DNA of 36,438 nt from Rickettsiales bacterium. Its GTDB lineage: Bacteria > Pseudomonadota > Alphaproteobacteria > Rickettsiales > CANDYO01. The stretch lies in contig JAOARE010000024.1 in the NCBI GenBank assembly GCA_025210695.1, forward strand, positions 1-36,438, given 5' to 3'. The position numbers were made by a program, and so were the translations under genes. Shown one piece after another: positions 7,843-15,868 of this stretch (positions within the stretch are counted from its first letter, which is position 1; the number at the start of each line of letters is the position of its first letter). The notes beneath the pieces are model-generated. The model searched no databases and was not told where the DNA came from. It worked only from the letters and a program-made list of their open reading frames with translations.

Positions 7843-8922
7843 TTATAGATCTGATGATGAATCTGTAGCAGTGTCTCCTGAAACAACTAAAGTGTAATCT
7901 TCTAAGAAGTTCCCATGAGGGCAGCAAAAATGATTTTTTTCTATGCTCACTAGGTGATTTGATGATTCATCACATGAGGTATCATCTTCAATTGCAGTGC
8001 ATTTCTCTGTTAAGATATTCAAAGCTTTATCTTCAGGTAACTCTAAAACTTTCACTATATTAGTTTGAGAAGTTTTTTCATCAGCAGCAGCTTTTTCTTT
8101 TGCTTTCTCTTCAGCAGCGGCTTCGTCAGCTAGTCGTTGTTTTTCAGCAGCTTCGTCAGCTAGTCGTTGTTTTTCAGCGGCATCTTCTACAACTTCAGTT
8201 AATTTATCGCATAATTCCTCAAGAATATTATGATACATATTTAACTTATAAGTATTAGCTTCAGAGTTTTTAGTATAGTCTATTAAAGATATTTCAGTTA
8301 GGAGCTTTTTTCCCTCTGGGGAGCGAACTTTATTAGCATTATCAACAAACTTGCTCGCATCAAAGCTTGATTGAGAATTATCTCCATTTTCTACGATATC
8401 TCTAACTTTTTGTTCATAAAATTTAAGTGATTTAAGCTCTTTATTTAGTGAGTTTAGATCACCATTTTTGGAATGAAAATCTTTTATGCTATCTATAACT
8501 GTTTTGGTTTTGTCTGCTGTGAATTTTTCTTTCTCTGCATCTCTATCTTGTTTCTTACTGTTAATAGTTTGGTTTATTTCAACATATAAAGCGTCTAATT
8601 TTGCTGAAATTTCTTGAGAAGCTTTTTGTATAATCTTTACCTTTTTGCTATCTTCTGGAGATAAGTTTTTACCTTCCGCTTGTTTTAATATATTTGCATA
8701 ATTGTTTAGAAGATTAATCTTAACATTATCAAGCTCTGCTTGATTTGGGAAGTCTCCAACATTTATTTTAGCATTAAATAGTTCTTTTACTTTTTCAATT
8801 GTTTCTTTTATATAGTTATCAAAATCTTGATTGAATTGATTTTCCTCAGCTACTCTTGCTGCTTCGGCTTTTTTTGTAGCTTTTTTTTCTTTTATCTTTT
8901 GTCTTCCTAAGTTTTTAGCCAT
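7843..8922 (-). CDS. Orphan coiled-coil protein with tandem repeat and Cys-rich tail
   Basis: This 359-residue protein is not recognised. It is almost entirely charged helix (Lys/Glu/Ala/Asn), without signal peptide or membrane segment. Residues about 245-285 are a low-complexity coiled coil containing two copies of the decapeptide AEKQRLADEA, encoded by two nearly identical 30-bp units at 8121-8180. The last 60 residues change character, with five Cys clustered (TEKCTAIEDDTSCDES, and HFCCPHGNF) and a very acidic Ser/Asp end. The initiation codon is ATG at 8922, and a strong terminator follows the gene. Starting 21 bases downstream of the beta-barrel gene's stop, it may be cotranscribed with it. 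Its function is unknown; a secreted or cytoplasmic scaffold-like protein is possible. Confidence 0.75.
   Translation of the reverse strand: MAKNLGRQKIKEKKATKKAEAARVAEENQFNQDFDNYIKETIEKVKELFNAKINVGDFPNQAELDNVKINLLNNYANILKQAEGKNLSPEDSKKVKIIQKASQEISAKLDALYVEINQTINSKKQDRDAEKEKFTADKTKTVIDSIKDFHSKNGDLNSLNKELKSLKFYEQKVRDIVENGDNSQSSFDASKFVDNANKVRSPEGKKLLTEISLIDYTKNSEANTYKLNMYHNILEELCDKLTEVVEDAAEKQRLADEAAEKQRLADEAAAEEKAKEKAAADEKTSQTNIVKVLELPEDKALNILTEKCTAIEDDTSCDESSNHLVSIEKNHFCCPHGNFLEDYTLVVSGDTATDSSSDL
8121..8180. repeat. Two tandem 30-bp units inside the coiled-coil gene
   Basis: Units 8121-8150 and 8151-8180 differ at one base (8179) and each encodes ten residues (AEKQRLADEA). Near-perfect identity points to a recent in-frame duplication. 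Confidence 0.95.
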
Positions 8923-8942
8923 TCAGTCCTCGCTTTATTAAT

Positions 8943-9638
8943 TTAAAATTTATACGCTATTCCCATTAAAACTTCATGTGATTTAATTTTTCCAGTTTTT
9001 CTTTCTGTTTCAACTAATGATCCATCTAATGTGGCCACATTGCCTGTTTTGAATTTACCTAAATCAGCATATTGGTAGCGTATGTCTAAATCAAAATTTT
9101 GGTTAATTTTGTATGTGCTTCCTAAGCCAACTTTCCAAGCAAAATCTGTATGTATTTTTCCAGGATAACTAACATATACAGTGTCTTCACTAGGATTAGT
9201 TGTTACTTCTGACAATTGTCCAGTTGTATTTCTTGAAACTCCAAGACCAGTTGTTATGTAAGGAGTGAATCCGTTTATTTCTACTACGTCATAGTAAAAA
9301 TTTGCCATCATTGCTAATGATTTAACATTTATATTATATGATGTAGTACTGGTGTCACCATCTTCTTCTACTTCTGAATCAATATAATTATTATTGAATC
9401 CAGATCTATAATCTAAACTTAAATCTGCACGGAATCCTTCATAGAATTTGTAACCCACAGCAAAACCATATAACGGGCTATTACTTAATGTTCCTTGCGA
9501 AAAGTCACCTTTTGGTTTTTGTCCATATGCTACACCAGCGTTAAGCTGTGCATAAAAATCTTTGGCATTTTCGTTAGCTGATACAGTTAGAGCTGTTGTG
9601 CTTAAAATACCAGCCAAAATAATGTTTTTTAATCTCAT
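8943..9638 (-). CDS. Outer-membrane beta-barrel (opacity/Omp31-like) protein
   Basis: A 231-residue precursor with a Sec signal peptide (MRLKNIILAGILSTTALTVSA, cut probably after Ala21). The mature part begins with FYAQLNAGVAYG and alternates aromatic and polar residues as transmembrane strands do: GFAVGYKFYEGFRADLSLDY, ITTGLGVSRN, FDLDIRYQYADLG. It ends LMGIAYKF with the terminal Phe typical of BAM substrates. Size and pattern fit an eight-stranded surface antigen of the Omp25/Omp31 or rickettsial surface-antigen type. It probably sits in the outer membrane facing the host. A consensus-like promoter lies upstream, and GGAGAAAA precedes the ATG. Confidence 0.88.
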   Translation of the reverse strand: MRLKNIILAGILSTTALTVSANENAKDFYAQLNAGVAYGQKPKGDFSQGTLSNSPLYGFAVGYKFYEGFRADLSLDYRSGFNNNYIDSEVEEDGDTSTTSYNINVKSLAMMANFYYDVVEINGFTPYITTGLGVSRNTTGQLSEVTTNPSEDTVYVSYPGKIHTDFAWKVGLGSTYKINQNFDLDIRYQYADLGKFKTGNVATLDGSLVETERKTGKIKSHEVLMGIAYKF

Positions 9639-9689
9639 GATTTTCTCCGTTAGATTGCTGTAGGTTAATGTTAATTAATCTTGTTTAGA

Positions 9690-9718
9690 TGTATAATATA
9701 AATATAGTTTAATGTCAA
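9690..9718 (-). promoter_or_regulatory. Promoter of the beta-barrel gene
   Basis: On the minus strand TTGACA (a perfect -35) and TATACA are separated by 17 bases, 52 bases upstream of the ATG at 9638. Confidence 0.65.
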
Positions 9719-9746
9719 TTATTTAATGTAAAATAATTAACTTTTA

Positions 9747-10484
9747 TCAGATAATAGTTGCATAGCCATCAAATACATTAGAAATGCTTCCTGAAACTTC
9801 AGATAATGAGGATTCCAAGCTTCCTAAATTTCCAGAATAGACAGTAAAAAACATTGTTGCTATTCCAGCCACTCCTAAATTATATTCGCTATGCTTTAAT
9901 GATGCATCTGTAGGATCTTCTCCTTCTCCATTGTTGTGAGAGTTTCTAGTATAATATCCCTCTCCATTATCACGTCTTCCTATAATATTATCTTTATGAA
10001 GATCTTCCTCAGTAGAATCACCGAAAGGGTCTTCCTTTTCGTAATCAGAATCCTCATCATCTGATTCAGAATCGGTATCTCCCTCTTTATCATCTTCATA
10101 GTCAGGATCTTCGTCTTCATCTCCGTTAGGAAAATCTTCTTCTAAGAAAGATTTTTGTGTTCCTCCGGTTCCACCATCTGGTTTATCATCATCTGTATAA
10201 GGGGTAGTGCCTTGTCCTTCTTCTGGTTTCTTCTTAAAGCAATTGGATAAGGTTATTAATATTCCAGTAATGGTAATTGCACTTACTACCTTTCCTATGA
10301 TAGATGTTGAGTTACTTTCTGCTGTATTTATTTCTTCATTTTTTGTGAGTGAGTTATCTTCAGTTACTGTGGCTATATTTTCTTTTTCAGATAGCTTAAA
10401 TTCACTTAGTGTATCTGTATTTTTTGTGGGGGAATTATCTTTGGTCGTTGTGATTTTATTTGCTATCTTAGATATTTTAGCCAT
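9747..10484 (-). CDS. Orphan acidic membrane-associated protein
   Basis: This 245-residue protein is not recognised. Residues 1-60 are Lys/Thr/Asn-rich; 61-81 form one hydrophobic segment (SIIGKVVSAITITGILITLS) followed by NCFKKK, so the N-terminus could be outside and the basic side inside, or the reverse. Residues about 95-175 are extremely Asp/Glu-rich and should be disordered. A second hydrophobic stretch (LGVAGIATMFFTVYSGN) precedes a Ser/Gly-rich end, FDGYATII. The C-terminal hydrophobicity distinguishes it from the basic-tailed orphans elsewhere in the window. It lies upstream of the beta-barrel gene on the same strand. A hit from an antisense frame is a shadow. Confidence 0.65.
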   Translation of the reverse strand: MAKISKIANKITTTKDNSPTKNTDTLSEFKLSEKENIATVTEDNSLTKNEEINTAESNSTSIIGKVVSAITITGILITLSNCFKKKPEEGQGTTPYTDDDKPDGGTGGTQKSFLEEDFPNGDEDEDPDYEDDKEGDTDSESDDEDSDYEKEDPFGDSTEEDLHKDNIIGRRDNGEGYYTRNSHNNGEGEDPTDASLKHSEYNLGVAGIATMFFTVYSGNLGSLESSLSEVSGSISNVFDGYATII

Positions 10485-10611
10485 ATTAAATTACCTATTT
10501 TATCTATTCGATTTGTTCTATACAATTAGTATTGTGTATTATAGAAGAGTATCAATGTCAATATTAAAGGTTATAAAACAATGGCTTCTTAGTTTTCTAG
10601 AAAGATATTAA

Positions 10612-12048
10612 TTATAGATCTTTATTGCTCCAACCGCCTCCAAGAGCTTTGATTAAAGCAATTTTAGACAGTCTTTTTGAGTTTTCCATCTCAATGGCAG
10701 ACTTTTTAGCATTGTAATAGGTGATTTGGCTATTAAGAATTTTTGAATAATCAACTATTCCAGCCAGATACTGCTTAAAGGTTATATCCAGGAGGTTTTT
10801 ACTATTACTAGCAGTTTTATTAAGTGCTTTTGTTTGTTTAGTTAAATATTTGACTGAAGATAATTGATTTTCAACATCTGAAAAAGCAGAAAGAACAGTT
10901 TGACGATATGATGCCACGGATGCATCATAAGCAGCTCTTGCAGCTTTAGTTTTTTCCATCCTTGCATTTCCATCAAACAACCCTAAGGCCATTCGCGGCC
11001 CAACTGACCATACAAAGTTTGGCATAGATAGTAAATTTCCCAGACCATCTCCACTCATTGTGAAATTGGAGGAAATAGTAGTGCTTGGAAAGAAAGCTGT
11101 GTAAGTTAAGCCAACTTCAGCATTGGCTTGCTTTATAAGTTCTTCTGCCTGAGAAATGTCGGGCCTGCGTTCTAATAACTCTGAAGGAAAGGCCATTGGC
11201 ACGGTAATATTACTAAACTTATAATCTTTTACTGGAGTTAGATTAAATTTTGATGGGGATTCTCCAACTAGCACTGCTATTGCGTGCTCATAGTTAGTAC
11301 GAGTATTTTTATTATTTTCTGCATCTGATTCAGCATTAGAAAGAGAGTTCTCAGCGTTTAATAGATCTGATTCATCCATTACGCCTGCTTTATAATTACT
11401 TTTTGTGAAGTTCAGAAGTTTTTGATTTGCTAATACAATGTCGTCTAGTAATTCTTGGGTTTGATCTACTGAACGCAGTTCAAAGTAATATTGAGCTAAA
11501 GAGCTTTGTAAAGAAAGTGTTTTTGATGCTAATTCAGCTTTGTTAGCTTTTGCAGCTGCAAGATCTGATTCTACGGTGTATTTAGTGCTTCCCCAAGTAT
11601 CTAGCTCCCATGATGCATATAAAGAAACTGAATGTGAGGAAGTGTCTTTATCAACCGTTTTTGTAGAAGTTGAATCTTCATTTGTTTTTGCTGAAGTTAT
11701 AGAATTTGTTACACCCACACTTGGAAGATAAGCTGATCTTGCTTCTTCCACCAAATGCAAAGACTCTCTATATGTGGCATTAAGAGATGCTATGTCTTGA
11801 TTGTTTTTATTTAACTTAACTATTAAATCATCTAAAATTGGATCATTAAAAATTTTCCACCACTGACCGCGATCTTCATCAGCGCTCGGGTCTGCTTTTT
11901 TCCAGGTTATACTGTTGCTTTCTTTATACCCTTCCGTAACCTCTGTTGTGGGTTTCTTATATTCTGGGCCTACTGAACAGGAGGCCAAAAGAAAAACCAG
12001 GGTTATAACATATACTCTAAAAACTATTCGTGAGGTAGATGATATCAT
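10612..12048 (-). CDS. NodT/OprM-type outer-membrane efflux lipoprotein (TolC family)
   Basis: A 478-residue protein of standard length for RND-pump outer-membrane factors. It starts with a lipoprotein signal, VFLLASCSVGPEYKKP, with acylated Cys24 in the lipobox; the motif GPEYKKP is the classic opening of the NodT/OprM subfamily. Two repeats of long helices follow, including TLSLQSSLAQYYFELRS and the second-half motif ERRPDISQAEELIKQANAEVG. It ends in a helix LSKIALIKALGGGW, typical of the family. It would form the trimeric outer-membrane channel of a tripartite drug or metabolite exporter. No periplasmic adaptor or inner-membrane pump gene is next to it, so it must serve a partner encoded elsewhere. 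The predicted start is ATG 12048. Confidence 0.93.
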   Translation of the reverse strand: MISSTSRIVFRVYVITLVFLLASCSVGPEYKKPTTEVTEGYKESNSITWKKADPSADEDRGQWWKIFNDPILDDLIVKLNKNNQDIASLNATYRESLHLVEEARSAYLPSVGVTNSITSAKTNEDSTSTKTVDKDTSSHSVSLYASWELDTWGSTKYTVESDLAAAKANKAELASKTLSLQSSLAQYYFELRSVDQTQELLDDIVLANQKLLNFTKSNYKAGVMDESDLLNAENSLSNAESDAENNKNTRTNYEHAIAVLVGESPSKFNLTPVKDYKFSNITVPMAFPSELLERRPDISQAEELIKQANAEVGLTYTAFFPSTTISSNFTMSGDGLGNLLSMPNFVWSVGPRMALGLFDGNARMEKTKAARAAYDASVASYRQTVLSAFSDVENQLSSVKYLTKQTKALNKTASNSKNLLDITFKQYLAGIVDYSKILNSQITYYNAKKSAIEMENSKRLSKIALIKALGGGWSNKDL

Positions 12049-12133
12049 AATTAAAGTTTTAAAGCTATTGATTGAGTTAACTATTAGTTATAAAACTTAT
12101 TATGAGAATAGTCAAAAGAATTCAATAATATAA

Positions 12134-13126
12134 TTAGATTAATTTTGTAAATAAAGCCGCTATATCAAGCATTCTAACTGAGAATCCCCATTCATTATCA
12201 TACCACGCAACAACTCTACAAAAGCGTTTGTTTATTACTTTTGTTTCAAATGGATCAAATATTGAGCTATGGGTATTATGGGTGAAGTCAATTGATACTA
12301 GTTTTGCTTTTGCTACACCTAGAATATCGTTACTATTGCTTAAGATAATATTATTAATTTCCTCTACAGAAGTATCTCTACTAGCAGTAAAAGATAAATC
12401 TATCATAGAAACATTAGGAGTTGGAACTCTAATTGCTGACCCATCTAGTTTTCCTTCTAGTTCAGGTAGAACTAATCCTAGAGCTTTGGCGGCTCCAGTG
12501 GAGCTTGGAATCATTGATAAGGCTGCTGATCTTGCTCGGCGTGGATCTTTATGACTTCCATCTAAAATTCTTTGGTCATTGGTATAAGAATGGATGGTGG
12601 TCATGAATCCTGATTCAATGCCAATATTGTCATTTAAAACTTTTGCTACCGGACTTAAAGCGTTAGTAGTGCATGATCCTATAGAAATTACTTGATGCTC
12701 TTTTTTTAAGGCCTGATTATTAACGCCATAAACAATAGTTGAATCTGCATTTTTACATGGAGCAGAAACAATAACTTTTTTAGCGCCTCCTGAATTGATA
12801 TGAGTTAAAGCGGCTTCCTTTTCGTTAAATCTTCCAGTACATTCTAATAAAACATCCACATCTTTCCAGTTTAGTTTAGTTAGCTCTCTCTCTCTTTGAA
12901 GAGGGATTCTTGTGTTGTTTATAATTAAGTTCTTATCATCATAAGATATTTCTCCTGGAAAGACTCCATGAACAGAATCATATTTTAGTAAGTGAGCATG
13001 ATCTTCTGCAGGGGCAGGGCCGTTAACTGAAACAATTTCAAATTCTTTGCGATTTAATTCAAAAATTGATCTTAAAACGCATCTTCCTATACGCCCTAAG
13101 CCATTAATTGCTATTTTGATTGTCAT
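12134..13126 (-). CDS. gap: Glyceraldehyde-3-phosphate dehydrogenase
   Basis: A 330-residue enzyme with all landmarks: INGLGRIGRCVLR nucleotide-binding loop, SIGSCTTNALSPV with catalytic Cys152, IHSYTNDQ with His179, RARSAALSMIPSSTGAA, and WYDNEWGFS near the C-terminus. It oxidises glyceraldehyde-3-phosphate to 1,3-bisphosphoglycerate or runs the reverse, gluconeogenic direction. The residue after Asn35, usually the Asp that selects NAD by binding the adenosine ribose, is Gly36 (VSVNGPAP). NADP or dual use is therefore likely. Typical Rickettsia lack this gene, so its presence helps to place the organism. It stands alone; no pgk or other glycolytic gene is adjacent in the window. Confidence 0.96.
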   Translation of the reverse strand: MTIKIAINGLGRIGRCVLRSIFELNRKEFEIVSVNGPAPAEDHAHLLKYDSVHGVFPGEISYDDKNLIINNTRIPLQRERELTKLNWKDVDVLLECTGRFNEKEAALTHINSGGAKKVIVSAPCKNADSTIVYGVNNQALKKEHQVISIGSCTTNALSPVAKVLNDNIGIESGFMTTIHSYTNDQRILDGSHKDPRRARSAALSMIPSSTGAAKALGLVLPELEGKLDGSAIRVPTPNVSMIDLSFTASRDTSVEEINNIILSNSNDILGVAKAKLVSIDFTHNTHSSIFDPFETKVINKRFCRVVAWYDNEWGFSVRMLDIAALFTKLI

Positions 13127-13221
13127 TTTTACTCTCTATGAAAGGTCTTAATTTATGACAGTATTATGGTTGATTATTAGACCTTAGTAAATCAAAATAT
13201 TTATCAACTCCTGTAAAAAAC

Positions 13222-13249
13222 TTGACAAAACAATTAATTAATATATATT
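13222..13249 (+). promoter_or_regulatory. Promoter of the 13318 gene
   Basis: A perfect TTGACA is followed after 16 bases by TATATT (5 of 6), leaving a leader of about 60 bases to the ATG at 13318. Confidence 0.7.
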
Positions 13250-13317
13250 CACTAAATACATTATATATTATAAATTCGTTAACAAAATAACGGTTAGTAA
13301 ATTTTTAAGAGGTCGAT

Positions 13318-13662
13318 ATGTCTAAAAATGATTCAGTAGAAGAAAATGAGCCAACAAATAATATAATAACTAATCTATGTGCTAGGTTAGTTAGTGCCTT
13401 TAGTTCTTTGTTTTCTAGTAATAGTGCTACAGTATCTGCATCAGAAGAAGTTGAATCTTCTAATCAAAATAATACAGAGGATTTATTAACATTTGAGCAA
13501 TGGTTTGATCGACGGCTTATTAGTGATAGAGAAGATTATCGTGAACTGTCTATTAGAAATGCTGAAAATATGATGAAAAATTATACAAAACCAAAAATGT
13601 CAGGAAAAGTTTTTCCTGTTAATGATGGACATGATGGATTTGATGGTGGAACTTCTGCCTAA
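13318..13662 (+). CDS. Orphan 114-residue protein
   Basis: Not recognised. The first 60 residues are Ser/Asn/Glu-rich with a mildly hydrophobic helix, ITNLCARLVSAFSSLFSS (18-35). A charged helical part follows (TFEQWFDRRLISDREDY), then an end rich in Gly and Asp (NDGHDGFDGGTSA). There is no signal peptide. A strong promoter at 13222 and AGAGG 5 bases before the ATG support expression. The next gene, recJ, begins 198 bases further on the same strand; nothing else is recognisable in that gap. Confidence 0.65.
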   Translation: MSKNDSVEENEPTNNIITNLCARLVSAFSSLFSSNSATVSASEEVESSNQNNTEDLLTFEQWFDRRLISDREDYRELSIRNAENMMKNYTKPKMSGKVFPVNDGHDGFDGGTSA

Positions 13663-13860
13663 GTTAAAATTAAAGAGTTGTTATGTTTGATAGGTTTCCT
13701 GAAGGAGAAGGGGGGCTGTTGCTATAGGGAAAATTCAGCTAACAATCATACCGGTGCTGTGTTTCTAAAACTCATTCTATTTTAACTTAACACTACGCTT
13801 TTGTATTTTAAACTGTTATACTCCTTTTAAAAATAATGATTTATGAGGAGTTAAGTAAAG

Positions 13861-15630
13861 TTGGAAGAGGAGTTAGGGAAAAAGTCGGTAAAAGGATTTC
13901 ATTGGTTGTTGAATAAGGTTGAACAAGAAAAGGTCAATCAATTTATTCAAAAGTTAGATGTAAGTGAAATTATAGCCAGGCTTCTTGTTGGTCGTGATAT
14001 TTCTTTAAAAAATGCACCTCAGTTTTTATCTCCAACTTTACGTGATTCAATGCCTGATCCATTTCATTTGCTTGATATGGAGAAAGGCACTCAGATTATA
14101 GTAGATGCCATTCTAAATAAACAAAAAATTGTTATTTTTGGTGATTACGATGTGGATGGTGCCACTTCCTCTGCGGTATTAAAGCGCTTTTTTGCTCTTT
14201 TAGGTCTTGATGTATCTGTTTATATCCCCGATAGAATAACAGAAGGATATGGACCAAGTATTAAAGCTTTTACTAAGTTAAAAGAAGAAGGCGCCGAGCT
14301 CATCATAACAGTGGATTGCGGTACAGCTTCTGTTGAGGCTATTGAATATGGGGTTAACAATGATCTCAAAGTGGTGGTGGTTGATCATCATTTATCTGGT
14401 GATGAATTACCTCCAGCTCACGCCGTGATTAATCCTAATAGAAAAGACGAAACTTCAGAATATGGATGTTTAGCAGCAGTTGGAGTGGCTTTTTTATTAG
14501 CTGTTGCTGTAACTTCTATTTTGCGTAAAAAAGAATATTTTAAAGCAAAGCAAGAACCGCAGCTTATGAAACTGTTAGATATAGTGGCAATTGGTACAAT
14601 TTGTGATGTAGTTCCATTAGAGTCTATTAATAGGGCGTTTGTAACGCAAGGGCTTAAAATTCTAAATCAACGCCAGAACCCAGGGGTCCAGGCTTTCTGT
14701 CAATTGCTTAACTTAGAAAATGAGCTGACCCCTTATCATTTAGGATATATAATGGGGCCTAGAATAAATGCAGGAGGAAGGGTTGGTGAATCATTTCTAG
14801 GATCAAAACTATTATCTACTGATAATTTTGAGGAGGCGTCAGAGATTGTTAATAGATTAGAATTATATAATTCAGAGCGCAAAGCTATAGAGCATAGTGT
14901 TTATGAACAGGCTTTAGAGCAAGCAAAGTTGCAATCTCCGGATGATGCATTGATTATGGTATCTGGTGAAAATTGGCATCCTGGAGTGGTTGGTATTGTT
15001 GCCGGAAGGCTGAAAGAAGCGATGCATAAACCAGTTGCAGTATTGAGTTTAGATGGAGAGAATGCCAAGGCTTCTTGCCGTTCGGTTTATGGAGTTGATT
15101 TTGGATCTGCAATTGTGAAGGCAAAAGAGGAAGGAATAGTTATTGGAGGAGGGGGGCATAAAATGGCGGCTGGTTTCACAGGGTTACAAGAGAATATTCC
15201 AGCAATAAAAGCTTTTCTTCATAATCGTTTTACAGAAGAATTATCCAAACTTAAAGGGAAAGATAATCGTAGTTTTGAAGGATATTTATCAAGCAATGCA
15301 GTTAATTTAGAACTGGCCAAACAAATTGAAAGAATTGGTCCATTTGGTCCCAGCAATCATGAGCCAAAATTTGTTTTAAAAAATGTATATATTTCTAGAA
15401 CTAACGTATTTGCAGACAGTCATATTAATTGTTTTATAGGTTGTAATGAAACCAAGAACTTAAATGGTCTATTAAAGGCAAATGCATTTAGAGCAATTGG
15501 AACTGATATGGGGGACGCATTATTAAGTTCAGTTGGTAAAACTTTAGATCTTGTAGGATATATTAAAATTAATAGATGGAAAGGACGAGAAACTCCAGAA
15601 TTTTCTATTGAAGATGTGATACTGCATTGA
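13861..15630 (+). CDS. recJ: Single-stranded-DNA-specific exonuclease RecJ
   Basis: A 589-residue RecJ, near the E. coli length of 577. DHH phosphoesterase motifs are intact: IFGDYDVDGATSSA (motif I), VDCGTAS (II), VVVDHHLSGDELP (III), and AIGTICDVVPL (IV). MGPRINAGGRVGES and the DHHA1 motif IGGGGHKMAAGF follow, then an OB-like C-terminal domain. It degrades ssDNA 5' to 3' with Mn or Mg in recombination and mismatch repair. Translation appears to start at TTG (13861); GAGGAG lies 10 bases before it, and the next in-frame Met (residue 64) would lose conserved sequence. Converges with lpdA across a repeat and terminator region. Confidence 0.97.
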   Translation: MEEELGKKSVKGFHWLLNKVEQEKVNQFIQKLDVSEIIARLLVGRDISLKNAPQFLSPTLRDSMPDPFHLLDMEKGTQIIVDAILNKQKIVIFGDYDVDGATSSAVLKRFFALLGLDVSVYIPDRITEGYGPSIKAFTKLKEEGAELIITVDCGTASVEAIEYGVNNDLKVVVVDHHLSGDELPPAHAVINPNRKDETSEYGCLAAVGVAFLLAVAVTSILRKKEYFKAKQEPQLMKLLDIVAIGTICDVVPLESINRAFVTQGLKILNQRQNPGVQAFCQLLNLENELTPYHLGYIMGPRINAGGRVGESFLGSKLLSTDNFEEASEIVNRLELYNSERKAIEHSVYEQALEQAKLQSPDDALIMVSGENWHPGVVGIVAGRLKEAMHKPVAVLSLDGENAKASCRSVYGVDFGSAIVKAKEEGIVIGGGGHKMAAGFTGLQENIPAIKAFLHNRFTEELSKLKGKDNRSFEGYLSSNAVNLELAKQIERIGPFGPSNHEPKFVLKNVYISRTNVFADSHINCFIGCNETKNLNGLLKANAFRAIGTDMGDALLSSVGKTLDLVGYIKINRWKGRETPEFSIEDVILH

Positions 15631-15692
15631 TTTACTGTTTTGTTATTCTTGCGCTAATATTTACTTTAGTTATTATTACACCTCTTCTCCCA

Positions 15693-15789
15693 ACATCACT
15701 CTTGCGCCTAATTTCTTCTTCCGTCATCCTTGAACCATCCTCTTCTTACGTCATCCTTGGACCGTAAGGTCCGAGGATCCAGTAAAACT
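15693..15789. repeat. Dispersed palindromic repeat, copy C (inverted)
   Basis: Partial units of CGTCATCCTTGxxCC occur at about 15693, 15722 and 15749, the last inside an 11-bp stem: ATCCTTGGACC (15753-15763) with GGTCCGAGGAT (15768-15778), loop GTAA, then CCAGTAAAAC. It is the reverse orientation of the copies at 35854 and 36346, with a different but still complementary stem core. Confidence 0.8.
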
Positions 15790-15843
15790 TACTAACTGGT
15801 TTCTTGAATTGGTAAAACCAATTCAATCATTGTAAGTTTTTTG
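15784..15843. terminator. Compound terminator between recJ and lpdA
   Basis: An outer stem AAAACTTAC (15784-15792) with GTAAGTTTT (15832-15840) encloses an inner perfect hairpin TGAATTGG/CCAATTCA (15805-15825). The plus strand ends in a run of T (15837-15842), and the outer stem gives A/T runs on both sides, so it may serve both convergent genes. Confidence 0.65.
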
Positions 15844-15868
15844 CTTACTTATACCAGAGAGCAAGATA

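Noticed and set aside
10207-10611. A 134-residue plus-strand open frame
   Set aside because: It overlaps the minus-strand acidic-protein gene for most of its length, lacks a ribosome site and has the composition of an antisense shadow.
12228-12554. A 108-residue plus-strand open frame
   Set aside because: It lies entirely within gap on the opposite strand; GAPDH motifs explain the conservation.
13663-13860. Short gene between the 13318 orphan and recJ
   Set aside because: The only frame with an ATG near a ribosome-like site has 14 codons; nothing conserved is visible.
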